64,000 nucleotides of DNA, from assembly GCF_009674675.1 (NCBI RefSeq), contig NZ_WKJC01000001.1:248001-312000 (forward strand). The letters run 5' to 3'. The notes beneath the pieces are model-generated. The model did no database searches and was not told the origin of the DNA. It saw only the letters and a program-made list of their open reading frames with translations. Of the stretch, positions 1 through 7,877 are shown piece after piece. Numbering within the stretch: the first letter of the stretch is position 1; every line of letters begins with the position of its first letter. This DNA comes from Kangiella sp. HZ709. Lineage in GTDB: Bacteria; Pseudomonadota; Gammaproteobacteria; Enterobacterales; Kangiellaceae. The position numbers and the translations under genes were made by a program.

Positions 1-556
1 TTAATAATCGACCTAAGCGTCCTTGTTGCTCAAAGTGGTAATCCACCATAAAACGGTTAGTTAACCCAATTCCTGGGGCCATAGTCACGCCATTTTGAGT
101 AGGGGTTGTACCATCTTGCCCGCCAGCAATCATATGCTCACTTAAAATGGTGGCTCCGCCAAAAGTTCCTACAACATGTACCCCATCAGCGTTTAACTTT
201 CTAATTTGTTTGGCAATAAGAGTACCTCCAATCAAAGTAGAGATTTGCAATGGTCTCTCTCCAGCGATAATTAAAATATCGGCGGCTTGCATTTTATCCA
301 AGTTATCAGAGTTTTGTGCATCTTGACGATTTTGAATATTGATAACTGAGCATTCCACAAAGCCATTATCTGTAAGAACGGGAGCTATTTGATGTTCTAA
401 CTCTTGTTCAGAAATATTTAGAATCGAAGCTTTAGCTTGGGCGCTAAGGCATAAACCTCTGAGTTGCTCGCAAACCTCAGGGCTTATCCAGTTTTCACAG
501 CCCCCAATTGGGACAATATAACCACGTTCAAATTCTCCACTACCTTTTGAGGGCAT
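1..556 (-). CDS. Cyanophycinase-like (peptidase S51) protein, partial, catalytic Ser missing
   Basis: The reading frame opens with ATG at 556 and runs off the left edge, giving 185 residues of the N-terminal part. The order of segments matches cyanophycinase: an N-terminal VPIGG stretch, a middle LIGGT segment near residues 108-112, a GT-x-GGA nucleophile-elbow segment at 130-135, and a C-terminal LTNRFMVDYHF...GRLGRLL block. Cyanophycinases (family S51) cleave the aspartate-arginine storage polymer with a serine in G-T-S-A-G-A. Here the equivalent residue is Phe132 and the motif reads GTFGGA. The GGDQ segment that carries the conserved Gln is replaced by GERP (99-102). The fold assignment is good, but hydrolytic activity is doubtful. 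The start lies 9 bases past the stop of the membrane-protein gene upstream, so the two are probably cotranscribed. Confidence 0.75.
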   Translation of the reverse strand, partial: MPSKGSGEFERGYIVPIGGCENWISPEVCEQLRGLCLSAQAKASILNISEQELEHQIAPVLTDNGFVECSVINIQNRQDAQNSDNLDKMQAADILIIAGERPLQISTLIGGTLIAKQIRKLNADGVHVVGTFGGATILSEHMIAGGQDGTTPTQNGVTMAPGIGLTNRFMVDYHFEQQGRLGRLL

Positions 557-565
557 TATCAATTC

Positions 566-1312
566 CTATAAATGTGTTTTGTAATTAGGGTTCAAAGCGA
601 TTTTGAGCTTTTCTCTTTTATTATTATATAAGCCCATGCTAACGCCAAGAGTACCATATAACATACCGCTAAAAGGACTTATTTCGTTCGGTAAAACTAG
701 AGTGAGAAGTAATGTTAATGCGCTAGTAAAACTCATTATAACCCAAGAGGTTTTATGGGTTTGAGTTTCGAATAACTCAAATTCATTGAGCATTAAGCTG
801 ATTCTTTTACTTAAAGCGTGTTGGTATAACCAAAGCATAATCAAGCACATGCTTAAAAAAGCTATATGGAATACAGTAAAGAAGATTTTAATATCTTCAG
901 GTGTGAATGGCATAGGAGAGGGGAAGTAGCCATTAGATGCCCAATGTAAAAAACCGGCAAAACTAATTTTTAGCGGTACCACAAAAGTCATCACCGAAAA
1001 TACTAATAAGCAACTTATCAGTATAGTTTTAATATCTTCTAGGCCATATCGCTGACTCCATACTCGGTGGGCATACCAAAAAAATACCAGTTGACTAAAG
1101 CTAATGGCAAAAGCTGGTATGTCTTTTAAAAGTAGGGTGAACTCTGCAAAAGTATTAGGGAGACCGTCATTAGAAAAAACTAGCAGGGTAATAGCGAACG
1201 CAAATGCAGCGTCTGTAAAAACTTCTACCCTAGACATATTTTCGCCACGGATCCTAAAGCCATCCCGAACAGGAAAGAGATTTAAACTTTCCTCGTAACT
1301 ATATGATTTCAT
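566..1312 (-). CDS. TMEM175/DUF1211-like integral membrane protein
   Basis: This 248-residue protein has about six hydrophobic segments. After a hydrophilic N-terminus it carries RVEVFTDAAFAFAITLLVF at about residues 28-46. That matches the signature of the TMEM175 (DUF1211) family, whose usual form is R-x-E-x-F-S-D-x-x-F-A-I-A-I-T-L-L. Family members studied in bacteria are potassium-permeable channels with one six-helix unit per subunit, and the length fits. Gly and Asp of the usual FSDG are Ala and Ala here (FTDAA), so the conduction property is uncertain. ATG at 1312 is supported by GAGG seven bases upstream. It is followed after 9 bases by the cyanophycinase-like gene, suggesting a two-gene operon. 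Confidence 0.7.
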   Translation of the reverse strand: MKSYSYEESLNLFPVRDGFRIRGENMSRVEVFTDAAFAFAITLLVFSNDGLPNTFAEFTLLLKDIPAFAISFSQLVFFWYAHRVWSQRYGLEDIKTILISCLLVFSVMTFVVPLKISFAGFLHWASNGYFPSPMPFTPEDIKIFFTVFHIAFLSMCLIMLWLYQHALSKRISLMLNEFELFETQTHKTSWVIMSFTSALTLLLTLVLPNEISPFSGMLYGTLGVSMGLYNNKREKLKIALNPNYKTHL

Positions 1313-1445
1313 TAGTATACCTCAGGATTTATTCTGTCATCTCAGTATCTTTTTGGCAAGTACATATAAGTGTTTAGCATCTTTAGTTGTGTTTAAAAAT
1401 ATGCTCTAATATAGCGCTATTTTATTGGGTGGGTACGAATTAGAA

Positions 1446-3419
1446 ATGAACAAAAGATTACCAACAATGCTTGTTTCAGCGGTGCTAGCGATGAGTTTAA
1501 TCGCGTGCCAACAGTCTGAAAACTCACAAACGACCAAGACTGATGCGAAGAACGCTTCAGAAAAATCTCAACAGGCAATGAAAAAGGAAATGCCTAAGGT
1601 AGAAGCTGAAGATTTATCCTATCTTATTGATGAACATTCATATGCCAATAAAGATGAGGTTTTATTAACGCATCTAGATTTAGATCTTGAAGTGCTGTTT
1701 GATAAGAAGCAATTAAAAGGGCATGTGGATTTAAGTTTTGAGCGTTTGCAATCAAATGCTCAACAATTGATCCTTGATACGCGTGATCTAACTATCGATA
1801 GAGTGACTTCTATTGATAGTGATGGCAATGAAACTGATACTCAATTCGTGTTAGCGGATAAGGATGCTGTGTTGGGTTCAAAGTTAACGGTTGAACTAAA
1901 AGATGGCGAAGAGAAGGTTCGTATCTATTACAACTCTAACCCGCAAGCTTCAGGTCTACAATGGTTAACGCCTGAGCAAACAGCTGGTAAAAAAGAGCCG
2001 TTCATGTTCTCGCAAGCACAAGCGATCCATGCCCGTAGCTTTATTCCAGTACAAGATTCTCCTGATGTGCGAGTGACATATAAAGCCAATATTAAAACGC
2101 CAAAGCAATTATTGGCGGTGATGAGTGCTTATAACGAACCAAATACGCCTTTAGATGGTGATTATCAGTTTGATATGCCACAAGCTATTCCGCCATACTT
2201 AATCGCTATAGGCGTTGGAGATTTACAATTTAAATCTATGGGCCCTAGAACAGGTGTTTACTCTGAAGCTGCCTATTTAGACTCTTCGGCCAAAGAGTTT
2301 GAAGATACTGAGCAGATGATTGATATTACTGAAGCAATGTACGGCCCTTATTTGTGGGGACGTTACGATTTGCTGATATTACCGCCTAGCTTCCCGTTTG
2401 GTGGTATGGAAAACCCTCGTTTATCGTTTATTACGCCGACAGTTATCGCTGGTGATAAAAGTTTAATTAATTTGATTGCCCATGAGCTAGCGCATTCTTG
2501 GTCAGGAAACTTGGTAACTAATGCTACTTGGCGCGATTTGTGGTTAAACGAAGGTTTTACTTCCTACGTTGAAAATCGAATCATGGAAGAATTGTTTGAT
2601 GAAAATCGTTCTGAAATGGAAAACGCTTTGTCAGTTCAAGGTTTGCGGCAACAAGTAAAAAGTTTACCTGTTGGCGATACCATTTTGCACATTACCCTTG
2701 ATGGCCGCGATCCTGATGATGCTTTCTCTGGCGTGCCTTATACCAAAGGCCAGATGTTCTTAGTTTTTTTAGAGCAGCGTTTTGGCCGTGAAACTTTTGA
2801 TAAGTTCCTTAATCAATATTTTGGCGATTTTGCCTTTAAGAGTTTAACCACTCCAGAATTTGAAAAGTATTTAGATAAACATTTAATTGCAAAGTATCCG
2901 GGCAAAGTAACTCAGGCAGAGATTGATGAATGGTTACATTCCCCAATGCTTCCAGAGTTTATGCCAAATCCGCAATCAAATGCTTTTATAAAAGTCGATG
3001 CTGCATCGGCTGACTTTATATCTGGTAAGCTAGCGTTAAATGATATGGTAACGGATAAATGGTCAATTCATGAATGGTTGCACTTTATCAATAATTTACC
3101 GCAAGATATCAGTTTGGAGAAAATGGCTGAGTTGGATAAGGCCTTTGATCTAACCACTACAACTAATAATGAAGTTGCACATGCTTGGTTAAAACTAGCA
3201 ATCAACCGAGGTTATGGCGTAGTCAATCAACGGTTAGAAGATTACTTGATTAGTATCGGACGACGTAAATTGATCGTGCCTTTGTATAAAGCCCTTATGG
3301 ATACCAAGCAGGGTGATTTTGCAAAACGGGTATATGCTATTGCCCGTTCCGGTTACCACCCTTTAGCACAAGGTACGGTTGATGCAATTGTTAATCCAGC
3401 GAAGCCAGTTTCAAAATGA
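1446..3419 (+). CDS. M1 family aminopeptidase (leukotriene A4 hydrolase-like) lipoprotein
   Basis: This is a 657-residue zinc aminopeptidase. It has the M1 substrate-binding motif GGMEN at about 319-323, the zinc motif HELAH at 346-350, and the third ligand Glu369 in LNEGF exactly 18 residues later. A C-terminal helical region resembles the leukotriene A4 hydrolase/ColAP subgroup. The N-terminus is a lipoprotein signal with a lipobox ending SLIAC, Cys21. The enzyme is therefore predicted to be tethered in the periplasm, releasing N-terminal residues from peptides. An in-frame TTG at 1425 would extend the protein, but the ATG at 1446 gives a standard signal peptide and is preferred. A strong hairpin terminator follows the stop. 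Confidence 0.9.
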   Translation: MNKRLPTMLVSAVLAMSLIACQQSENSQTTKTDAKNASEKSQQAMKKEMPKVEAEDLSYLIDEHSYANKDEVLLTHLDLDLEVLFDKKQLKGHVDLSFERLQSNAQQLILDTRDLTIDRVTSIDSDGNETDTQFVLADKDAVLGSKLTVELKDGEEKVRIYYNSNPQASGLQWLTPEQTAGKKEPFMFSQAQAIHARSFIPVQDSPDVRVTYKANIKTPKQLLAVMSAYNEPNTPLDGDYQFDMPQAIPPYLIAIGVGDLQFKSMGPRTGVYSEAAYLDSSAKEFEDTEQMIDITEAMYGPYLWGRYDLLILPPSFPFGGMENPRLSFITPTVIAGDKSLINLIAHELAHSWSGNLVTNATWRDLWLNEGFTSYVENRIMEELFDENRSEMENALSVQGLRQQVKSLPVGDTILHITLDGRDPDDAFSGVPYTKGQMFLVFLEQRFGRETFDKFLNQYFGDFAFKSLTTPEFEKYLDKHLIAKYPGKVTQAEIDEWLHSPMLPEFMPNPQSNAFIKVDAASADFISGKLALNDMVTDKWSIHEWLHFINNLPQDISLEKMAELDKAFDLTTTTNNEVAHAWLKLAINRGYGVVNQRLEDYLISIGRRKLIVPLYKALMDTKQGDFAKRVYAIARSGYHPLAQGTVDAIVNPAKPVSK

Positions 3420-3446
3420 TTTTCAAATTTAGGTAAGACTTTGAGC

Positions 3447-3480
3447 AAAGGCTTTCTTCGGAAAGCCTTTTTTATATTTT
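3447..3480 (+). terminator. Rho-independent terminator after the M1 peptidase
   Basis: A perfect 10-bp stem (3447-3456 with 3461-3470), TTCG loop and T-rich tail lie 27 bases after the stop codon. Confidence 0.9.
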
Positions 3481-3508
3481 TTTGATATTACATTGAGAGG
3501 AAAACTTA

Positions 3509-4099
3509 ATGGCCTATTTAAAACCATTAGATAAAAATTTACACCCAGATTTAGCTGCTGACTTTCAAATCTTTGAAGAGATCTTAGGCTTTGTTCCAAA
3601 CAGTTTGTTGACGATGCAGCGTCGACCAGAAATCGTAAAAGGTTTTGGGGAATTGACTAAAGCTGTAATGCCTAAAGACGGTGAAGTACATTTAGGCTTT
3701 AAGCGCTTAATTGCGCATTTTGCCAGTCGTGCAGTAGGTTGTCAGTATTGTGAAGCCCACTCTTTAGTAGCTGCGAAGATCCATGGTATTAGTCAAGAAA
3801 AGTTAGATCAAATCTGGGAATATCAAACTTCTGATCTGTATTCAGATGCTGAAAGAGTTGCGTTAGATTATGCTTTAGCCGCTGGCTCTGTTCCAAATGC
3901 AGTAGATCAAGAGTTAGTAGATCGCATGAAAAAGCACTGGAGTGAAAATCAGATAGTAGAAATCTTAGGAGTGGTTTGCTTGTACGGTTTCTTGAATCGG
4001 TGGAATGACTCAATGGCTACTGACCTAGAAGAATCACCTAAATCTATGGGTGATAGGGTATTAGCTTCAGGTGGTTGGACTGGCGGTAAGCACGTTTAG
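3509..4099 (+). CDS. Carboxymuconolactone decarboxylase/AhpD-like protein
   Basis: This 196-residue cytoplasmic helical protein contains GCQYCEAH, with Cys78 and Cys81 forming the CxxC-x2-His motif of the AhpD-like branch of the CMD family. Members use the cysteine pair as a peroxidase or disulfide-exchange centre. The size matches the peroxidase-related (alkylhydroperoxidase-like) subgroup rather than true carboxymuconolactone decarboxylases, which lack the CxxC. GAGAGG nine bases upstream supports ATG at 3509. The gene stands alone between a terminator and a convergent gene. The reductant partner is not visible in the window. Confidence 0.8.
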   Translation: MAYLKPLDKNLHPDLAADFQIFEEILGFVPNSLLTMQRRPEIVKGFGELTKAVMPKDGEVHLGFKRLIAHFASRAVGCQYCEAHSLVAAKIHGISQEKLDQIWEYQTSDLYSDAERVALDYALAAGSVPNAVDQELVDRMKKHWSENQIVEILGVVCLYGFLNRWNDSMATDLEESPKSMGDRVLASGGWTGGKHV

Positions 4100-4252
4100 A
4101 CAAGCATTTTAAGTTTTATACTTTGTTGGAGAATGATTTGAAAGTTAGCCACATTACTTAATGTAAAATCCTAATTTTAAATTATTCTCCGCTTAGTCTA
4201 AACGTTAAAATTTCTTGTTTAAATCTAAATTAGAAAATACTGTACCTGTAGA

Positions 4253-4705
4253 CTATTCGTACTTTTTCCCATTGTGAATAATCCAGCCACCAGCTCTTCG
4301 GTTTTTCGGATCGTGATGAGTCCAGTGAAGTATGCCGCCTTTATCGTTCCATTCATACTGACCGTAAATTAAAACCTCATCACCTTCATTTAGACTATTA
4401 ATGCGAGGCGCTAAGTCAATATTATGAGTTACCAATAATGACATTCTGTTACTGGTTTTAACGATAAATTTTTGATGTCGTGGTTCTATTAAGTCATCAG
4501 ATAAAAGCTTTATAACTGTACCGGTTATTTGTATCATTTTTTTTGACGTTCTGTTTTGAAAATACTGTTCAAGCGCTTGAACCTGATTTTGAACGGTAGC
4601 TGCACTATTACTTTTATTAAGGGGGCCTTGATTAAAGTACCAGTATAAAGCTCCTAACAATAAAAGCGTAACTATTTGTATAACTTTGGGTTTAGATTGA
4701 TTCAT
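4253..4705 (-). CDS. DUF3465 family membrane-anchored protein
   Basis: This 150-residue protein has one N-terminal hydrophobic segment (about residues 8-24), so the rest is probably periplasmic. The conserved part contains HQKFIVKTSN, VTHNIDLAPR, GDEVLIYGQYEWN and ILHWTHHDP, the hallmark blocks of DUF3465. The family is short, beta-rich (OB-fold-like in pattern) and has no established function. The many His/Asp residues in HNID and THHDP suggest metal or ligand binding, which is inference. It is separated from the gene upstream on the same strand by a terminator, so it probably has its own promoter. Confidence 0.8.
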   Translation of the reverse strand: MNQSKPKVIQIVTLLLLGALYWYFNQGPLNKSNSAATVQNQVQALEQYFQNRTSKKMIQITGTVIKLLSDDLIEPRHQKFIVKTSNRMSLLVTHNIDLAPRINSLNEGDEVLIYGQYEWNDKGGILHWTHHDPKNRRAGGWIIHNGKKYE

Positions 4706-4730
4706 GTATATTTAGAAAAATTATAGCCAA

Positions 4731-4760
4731 AAAAAAGAAGCCCAGAAGGGCTTCTTTTAT
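4731..4760 (-). terminator. Rho-independent terminator after the repeat lipoprotein
   Basis: Read on the minus strand, AGAAGCCC pairs with GGGCTTCT around a short loop and is followed by a run of about eight T. It lies 15 bases after the stop at 4775. Confidence 0.85.
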
Positions 4761-4774
4761 GAAGGTAGTGTAAA

Positions 4775-5887
4775 TTATAAAGATACACCTAGTTTTTCTA
4801 GAGTTGCGATGGTCAATTGACCAGAAGCTAAACCATTATCTAGTTGGTATTTGTTAACTGCGCTCATAGTGCGAGAACCTAGTACACCATCAACAGAACC
4901 AGCATCATAACCTTCGCCATTTAACGCTCTTTGTAAGCGAGAAATCAAACCTGGAGTAGTGTTTGTTTCACAAAGGATTGGTCTCCACTCTAAGAACGAG
5001 TCAGTAACCAATTTACGTTTTGAAACTGTTGTATACTCTTCTGGGATAGCAATACGATTTTCTGTTGCTGGAGTAACTAATTTACGTACATTAACTGTAT
5101 CGTATTTTGCCGGAATAACAACTTCACGAGTAGTAGCAGCAGTATCGATAACTGTACGAGTTACTGTTTTGAATTTAGCAGGGATTACATCAGATACAGT
5201 TGTTGCAGGACTTACTACAACGCGTGTGCTAATTGTTCTGTATTCTGCAGGAACTTCTACTAAACACATGATTTCACCAGTTGAAGCATCTACCTTTTCG
5301 ATAGGGCCACGGCCTTTTTTCCATGTAGTATAAGCAGGTTTAACTAGAATTTGCTCAGTTTCAGTACCGTATTGAGCAGGAACTTCACGTAGGATAGTTT
5401 TTTCTGGCTCTACCATAATCTCTTCAGTAACTGTTCTATAAGTTGCTGGGATTACTTCTAAGCGAGTAGATTCTTCCTGTACTAATACAGTTTCTTCAAC
5501 CATTTCATACTGAGCAGGAGTAACTTCAACACGCTCAGAAGCTGCTTTAGCTAATACTTGCTCAGTTGAATTTTCGTATACAGCTGGTACTAATACGCGG
5601 GAGTAACATTCACCTGGCTGTGCATTTGGTGGTAATAAGTCACCAGAAGCAGTGTAAGCGGTTGCTGTAGAACCGTTAGAGCTTTGTGCGGCTGCTAACT
5701 CACGACGTAAGCGATCTGCTTCTGCAGCACGCGTAGCTAATCGTGCTTTTTCAGCGTTAACGCGGTCTAATTCTGCTTGTAAACTTGCAGTGTCGCCAGA
5801 TGAGACTGTTGTTGATTGTTGTGACGCACAGCCACCTAAGATAGTTAGAGTGCTAGCAATTGCTATTGCTAATGGAAGTTTTTTCAT
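4775..5887 (-). CDS. Repeat-rich peptidoglycan-binding lipoprotein
   Basis: This is a 370-residue outer-envelope protein. The N-terminus is a lipoprotein signal ending LGGC (Cys20), followed by a short heptad-like coiled coil (about 33-70). Residues about 95-310 hold roughly eight degenerate units of about 23 residues with the pattern V-x-PA-x-Y-x-T-V followed by a V-rich strand. The last 60 residues form a PG_binding_1 domain (LQRALNGEGYDAGSVDGVLG, then AVNKYQLDNGL), which binds cell-wall peptidoglycan. The architecture suggests a periplasmic spacer linking the outer membrane to the wall. The ribosome site GAAGGAG lies just upstream of ATG. No enzymatic motif is present. Confidence 0.85.
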   Translation of the reverse strand: MKKLPLAIAIASTLTILGGCASQQSTTVSSGDTASLQAELDRVNAEKARLATRAAEADRLRRELAAAQSSNGSTATAYTASGDLLPPNAQPGECYSRVLVPAVYENSTEQVLAKAASERVEVTPAQYEMVEETVLVQEESTRLEVIPATYRTVTEEIMVEPEKTILREVPAQYGTETEQILVKPAYTTWKKGRGPIEKVDASTGEIMCLVEVPAEYRTISTRVVVSPATTVSDVIPAKFKTVTRTVIDTAATTREVVIPAKYDTVNVRKLVTPATENRIAIPEEYTTVSKRKLVTDSFLEWRPILCETNTTPGLISRLQRALNGEGYDAGSVDGVLGSRTMSAVNKYQLDNGLASGQLTIATLEKLGVSL

Positions 5888-6143
5888 GGTTGTTCTCCTT
5901 CAGATTTTCCATGTTCAGTAATTAAGCCCATAAAATAGTACCAGCTCCATCTTAGAACGGAATAGCTCAAATGTAAAAGATTGGCAAAATGTGAAGAAAT
6001 ATCAAAAAGTTAACTAGAATGTAAAAAAGTGAATATTCTCCGAAAATTGACCTATCTGACTTGAATTTTCGAATGAAATAAGTGAGTATTTCCATACAGG
6101 GGCTGGACACGGCTTAAGATAAACATCAAATGAGGTATAAAAA

Positions 6144-6473
6144 ATGGCTGGAAAATTTGTAATTTCAAAGGGAAAGGACGGAAAAGATTATTTTGTATTA
6201 AAAGCTGGAAATGGCGAAGTAATCATGCAGTCTCAAGGTTATTCTTCGCGTTCTGGTTGTGATAATGGTATTGATTCAGTTCGTAAAAATGCAAAAGACG
6301 AATCAAATTTCGAAAAGAAAACAGCAAAAGATGGTCGTTTCTATTGGGGTCTGAATGCATCAAATGGCCAGCAAATTGGTAAAAGCCAAATGTATAAATC
6401 TGAAAGCGGCCGTAACAACGGCATTAAGTCTGTGATGAAAAATGCAGCTGACGCCAAAGTTGTTGAAGAGTAA
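6144..6473 (+). CDS. YegP-like protein with two DUF1508 repeats
   Basis: This 109-residue soluble protein is made of two tandem copies of the DUF1508 (UPF0339) unit. The first spans about residues 3-50 (GKDYFVLKAGNGEVIMQSQG, then SGCDNGIDSVRKNA). The second spans about 57-105 (GRFYWGLNASNGQQIGKSQ, then SGRNNGIKSVMKNA). The two-copy arrangement is that of E. coli YegP. The molecular function is unknown. The gene is monocistronic, with its own upstream region (8-bp inverted repeat at 6041-6048/6064-6071) and a strong terminator 20 bases downstream. Confidence 0.88.
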   Translation: MAGKFVISKGKDGKDYFVLKAGNGEVIMQSQGYSSRSGCDNGIDSVRKNAKDESNFEKKTAKDGRFYWGLNASNGQQIGKSQMYKSESGRNNGIKSVMKNAADAKVVEE

Positions 6474-6490
6474 TATTTCTCTATTGAAAA

Positions 6491-6516
6491 AAAAACCGCC
6501 TCTAGGCGGTTTTTTT
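6491..6516 (+). terminator. Bidirectional rho-independent terminator
   Basis: A perfect 10-bp stem (6491-6500 with 6505-6514) with loop TCTA is flanked by A and T runs, so it works in both directions between the convergent YegP-like and YqhA-like genes. Confidence 0.9.
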
Positions 6517-6521
6517 ATGAG

Positions 6522-7037
6522 CTAATTTTGGTTGCTACTTTTACTGGTTAAATAGTCCATAATGGCAAAGAGTAATCCTGAAATCACAAATACCGAATGT
6601 ATTGATAGCTTTGCCCAAATCACGCTCAAATCATCTCCCGATGCTAGCTGCATATAGCTTCTTAACAAATCAATTGCTGAAATAGCTACGATAGAGCTTA
6701 TCAGCTTCACCTTTAAGGTTGAAAATCCTACTTTACCCATCCAACCTGGACGGTCTTCATGTTCTGCCACATCTATTTTAGAGACAAAGCTTTCGTAACC
6801 ACTAAAAATTATAATAATTAATAAGTTGGCTAAGAGTGTCATATCCACTAAAGCAAGAATACCCAAAATAGTATTCATTTCATCTAACTCAGAAAAATGA
6901 GTTGCCAAATGCCATAGCTCTTTGCCAAAAGTCGTTAAGAGAATGATGATCCCAAATATCAAGCCAACGAAGAAAGGCGCTAATAACCAGCGACTGACAA
7001 ATATCCCTTTTTCAAATGTATTTTCGATTTTTTTCAT
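6522..7037 (-). CDS. UPF0114/YqhA family membrane protein
   Basis: This 171-residue protein has four predicted transmembrane segments (about 17-37, 55-78, 105-125, 140-162). The block SGYESFVSKID, followed by WMGKVGFSTLKVKL, is characteristic of UPF0114 (E. coli YqhA). The family is of unknown function. It starts 30 bases after the 3' end of tRNA-Arg on the same strand, with no terminator visible between them, so read-through from the tRNA promoter is possible. The ribosome site is weak. Confidence 0.85.
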   Translation of the reverse strand: MKKIENTFEKGIFVSRWLLAPFFVGLIFGIIILLTTFGKELWHLATHFSELDEMNTILGILALVDMTLLANLLIIIIFSGYESFVSKIDVAEHEDRPGWMGKVGFSTLKVKLISSIVAISAIDLLRSYMQLASGDDLSVIWAKLSIHSVFVISGLLFAIMDYLTSKSSNQN

Positions 7038-7067
7038 AAAACTAACTGCTTATTAATAATAGGTTAT

Positions 7068-7144
7068 TGGCGCACCCGACAGGAGTCGAACCTGTGACCT
7101 TCGCCTCCGGAGGGCGACGCTCTATCCAGCTGAGCTACGGGTGC
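7068..7144 (-). tRNA. tRNA-Arg(CCG)
   Basis: This 77-nt cloverleaf has acceptor stem GCACCCG/CGGGTGC, D-arm TAGCTCAGCTGGATAGAGC, anticodon loop CTCCGGA (anticodon CCG), T-arm with GGTTCGAA and an encoded CCA. It lies downstream of rluA on the same strand, with its own promoter in the 59-base gap. Confidence 0.97.
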
Positions 7145-7166
7145 TTTGCTATCAAATTTCGCGCGT

Positions 7167-7195
7167 ATTGTGTCAATTCTAAAGAATAGATTCAA
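7167..7195 (-). promoter_or_regulatory. Candidate tRNA-Arg promoter
   Basis: On the minus strand, TTGAAT (7190-7195) is separated by 17 bases from CACAAT (7167-7172), followed by a GC-rich discriminator ACGCGCG typical of growth-rate-controlled stable RNA promoters. An overlapping TTGACA at 7171-7176 is an alternative -35, but its -10 would be poor. Confidence 0.5.
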
Positions 7196-7202
7196 CCAAA
7201 AT

Positions 7203-7874
7203 TTAAAAGCTGCAAACAGCATTTGCAGTAATTGGTTGGCCACTTTTTGGATCAGTTAAAGAAAGCTGCTCTGCGTGCAGCAATAATCGATTAGCCTTTT
7301 TCTCAGAACCATTGATGGAGTATAGGTGACAACCTAAAATAGGATGACCTAGTTCAAAACAATGCAATCTAAGCTGATGGCTCCTACCTGTAATAGGTTT
7401 GAGTTTAAGCCGAGTTGTCTGCTCTTTTAAATTGCGTGATAAAACTTGCCACTCGGTGACTGCTGTCTTGCCAGTGTCATAGCAAATTTTTTGTTTAGGT
7501 CGATTGGGCCAATCAGCAATCATGGGTTTATCTATAGTGCCTTCATCTTCTTTAACCAAGCCATCTACTACAGCAATATAGTGCTTTTCCGTCTGGCGAA
7601 GTTCAAACTGCTTACTAATATCTCGGTGCGCAGCTTTAGTTAAAGCCACAACCATGATTCCAGAAGTGGCCATATCCAAGCGATGAACTACTGTAGCTGT
7701 TTGCGACTTTGGATGATTTTGTAGCCGTGTGATAAGGCAGTCTTTGTTTTCTTCATGTCGTCCGGGAATAGTCAACAATCCAGCGGGCTTATGTACCAGT
7801 AAATAATTTTTATTTGGTTTTACGATGCGTACTGGTTCAGGGCAAAAAGGAACCAGATGATAGTCTTTAGGCAC
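7203..7874 (-). CDS. rluA: RluA-type 23S rRNA/tRNA pseudouridine synthase
   Basis: This 223-residue enzyme converts uridine to pseudouridine in 23S rRNA (U746) and in tRNA position 32 in the E. coli homologue. The catalytic motif is HRLDMATSGIMVVALTK at 64-80 with Asp67. The blocks DWPNRPKQKICY and LKPITGRSHQLRLH and the length close to 219 point to RluA itself rather than the longer RluC/RluD, and there is no S4 domain. The start is GTG at 7874 with AAGGA eight bases upstream, 3 bases after the cmoB stop. This suggests the operon cmoA-cmoB-rluA. Confidence 0.9.
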   Translation of the reverse strand: MPKDYHLVPFCPEPVRIVKPNKNYLLVHKPAGLLTIPGRHEENKDCLITRLQNHPKSQTATVVHRLDMATSGIMVVALTKAAHRDISKQFELRQTEKHYIAVVDGLVKEDEGTIDKPMIADWPNRPKQKICYDTGKTAVTEWQVLSRNLKEQTTRLKLKPITGRSHQLRLHCFELGHPILGCHLYSINGSEKKANRLLLHAEQLSLTDPKSGQPITANAVCSF

Positions 7875-7877
7875 AGA

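Noticed and set aside
4959-5333. 124-codon plus-strand frame
   Set aside because: It is the antisense of the repeat region in the peptidoglycan-binding lipoprotein; its own repeats mirror the real ones.
7171-7176. TTGACA as the tRNA-Arg -35 box
   Set aside because: With 17-base spacing the -10 would be GATAGC, and transcription would start at or inside the tRNA.
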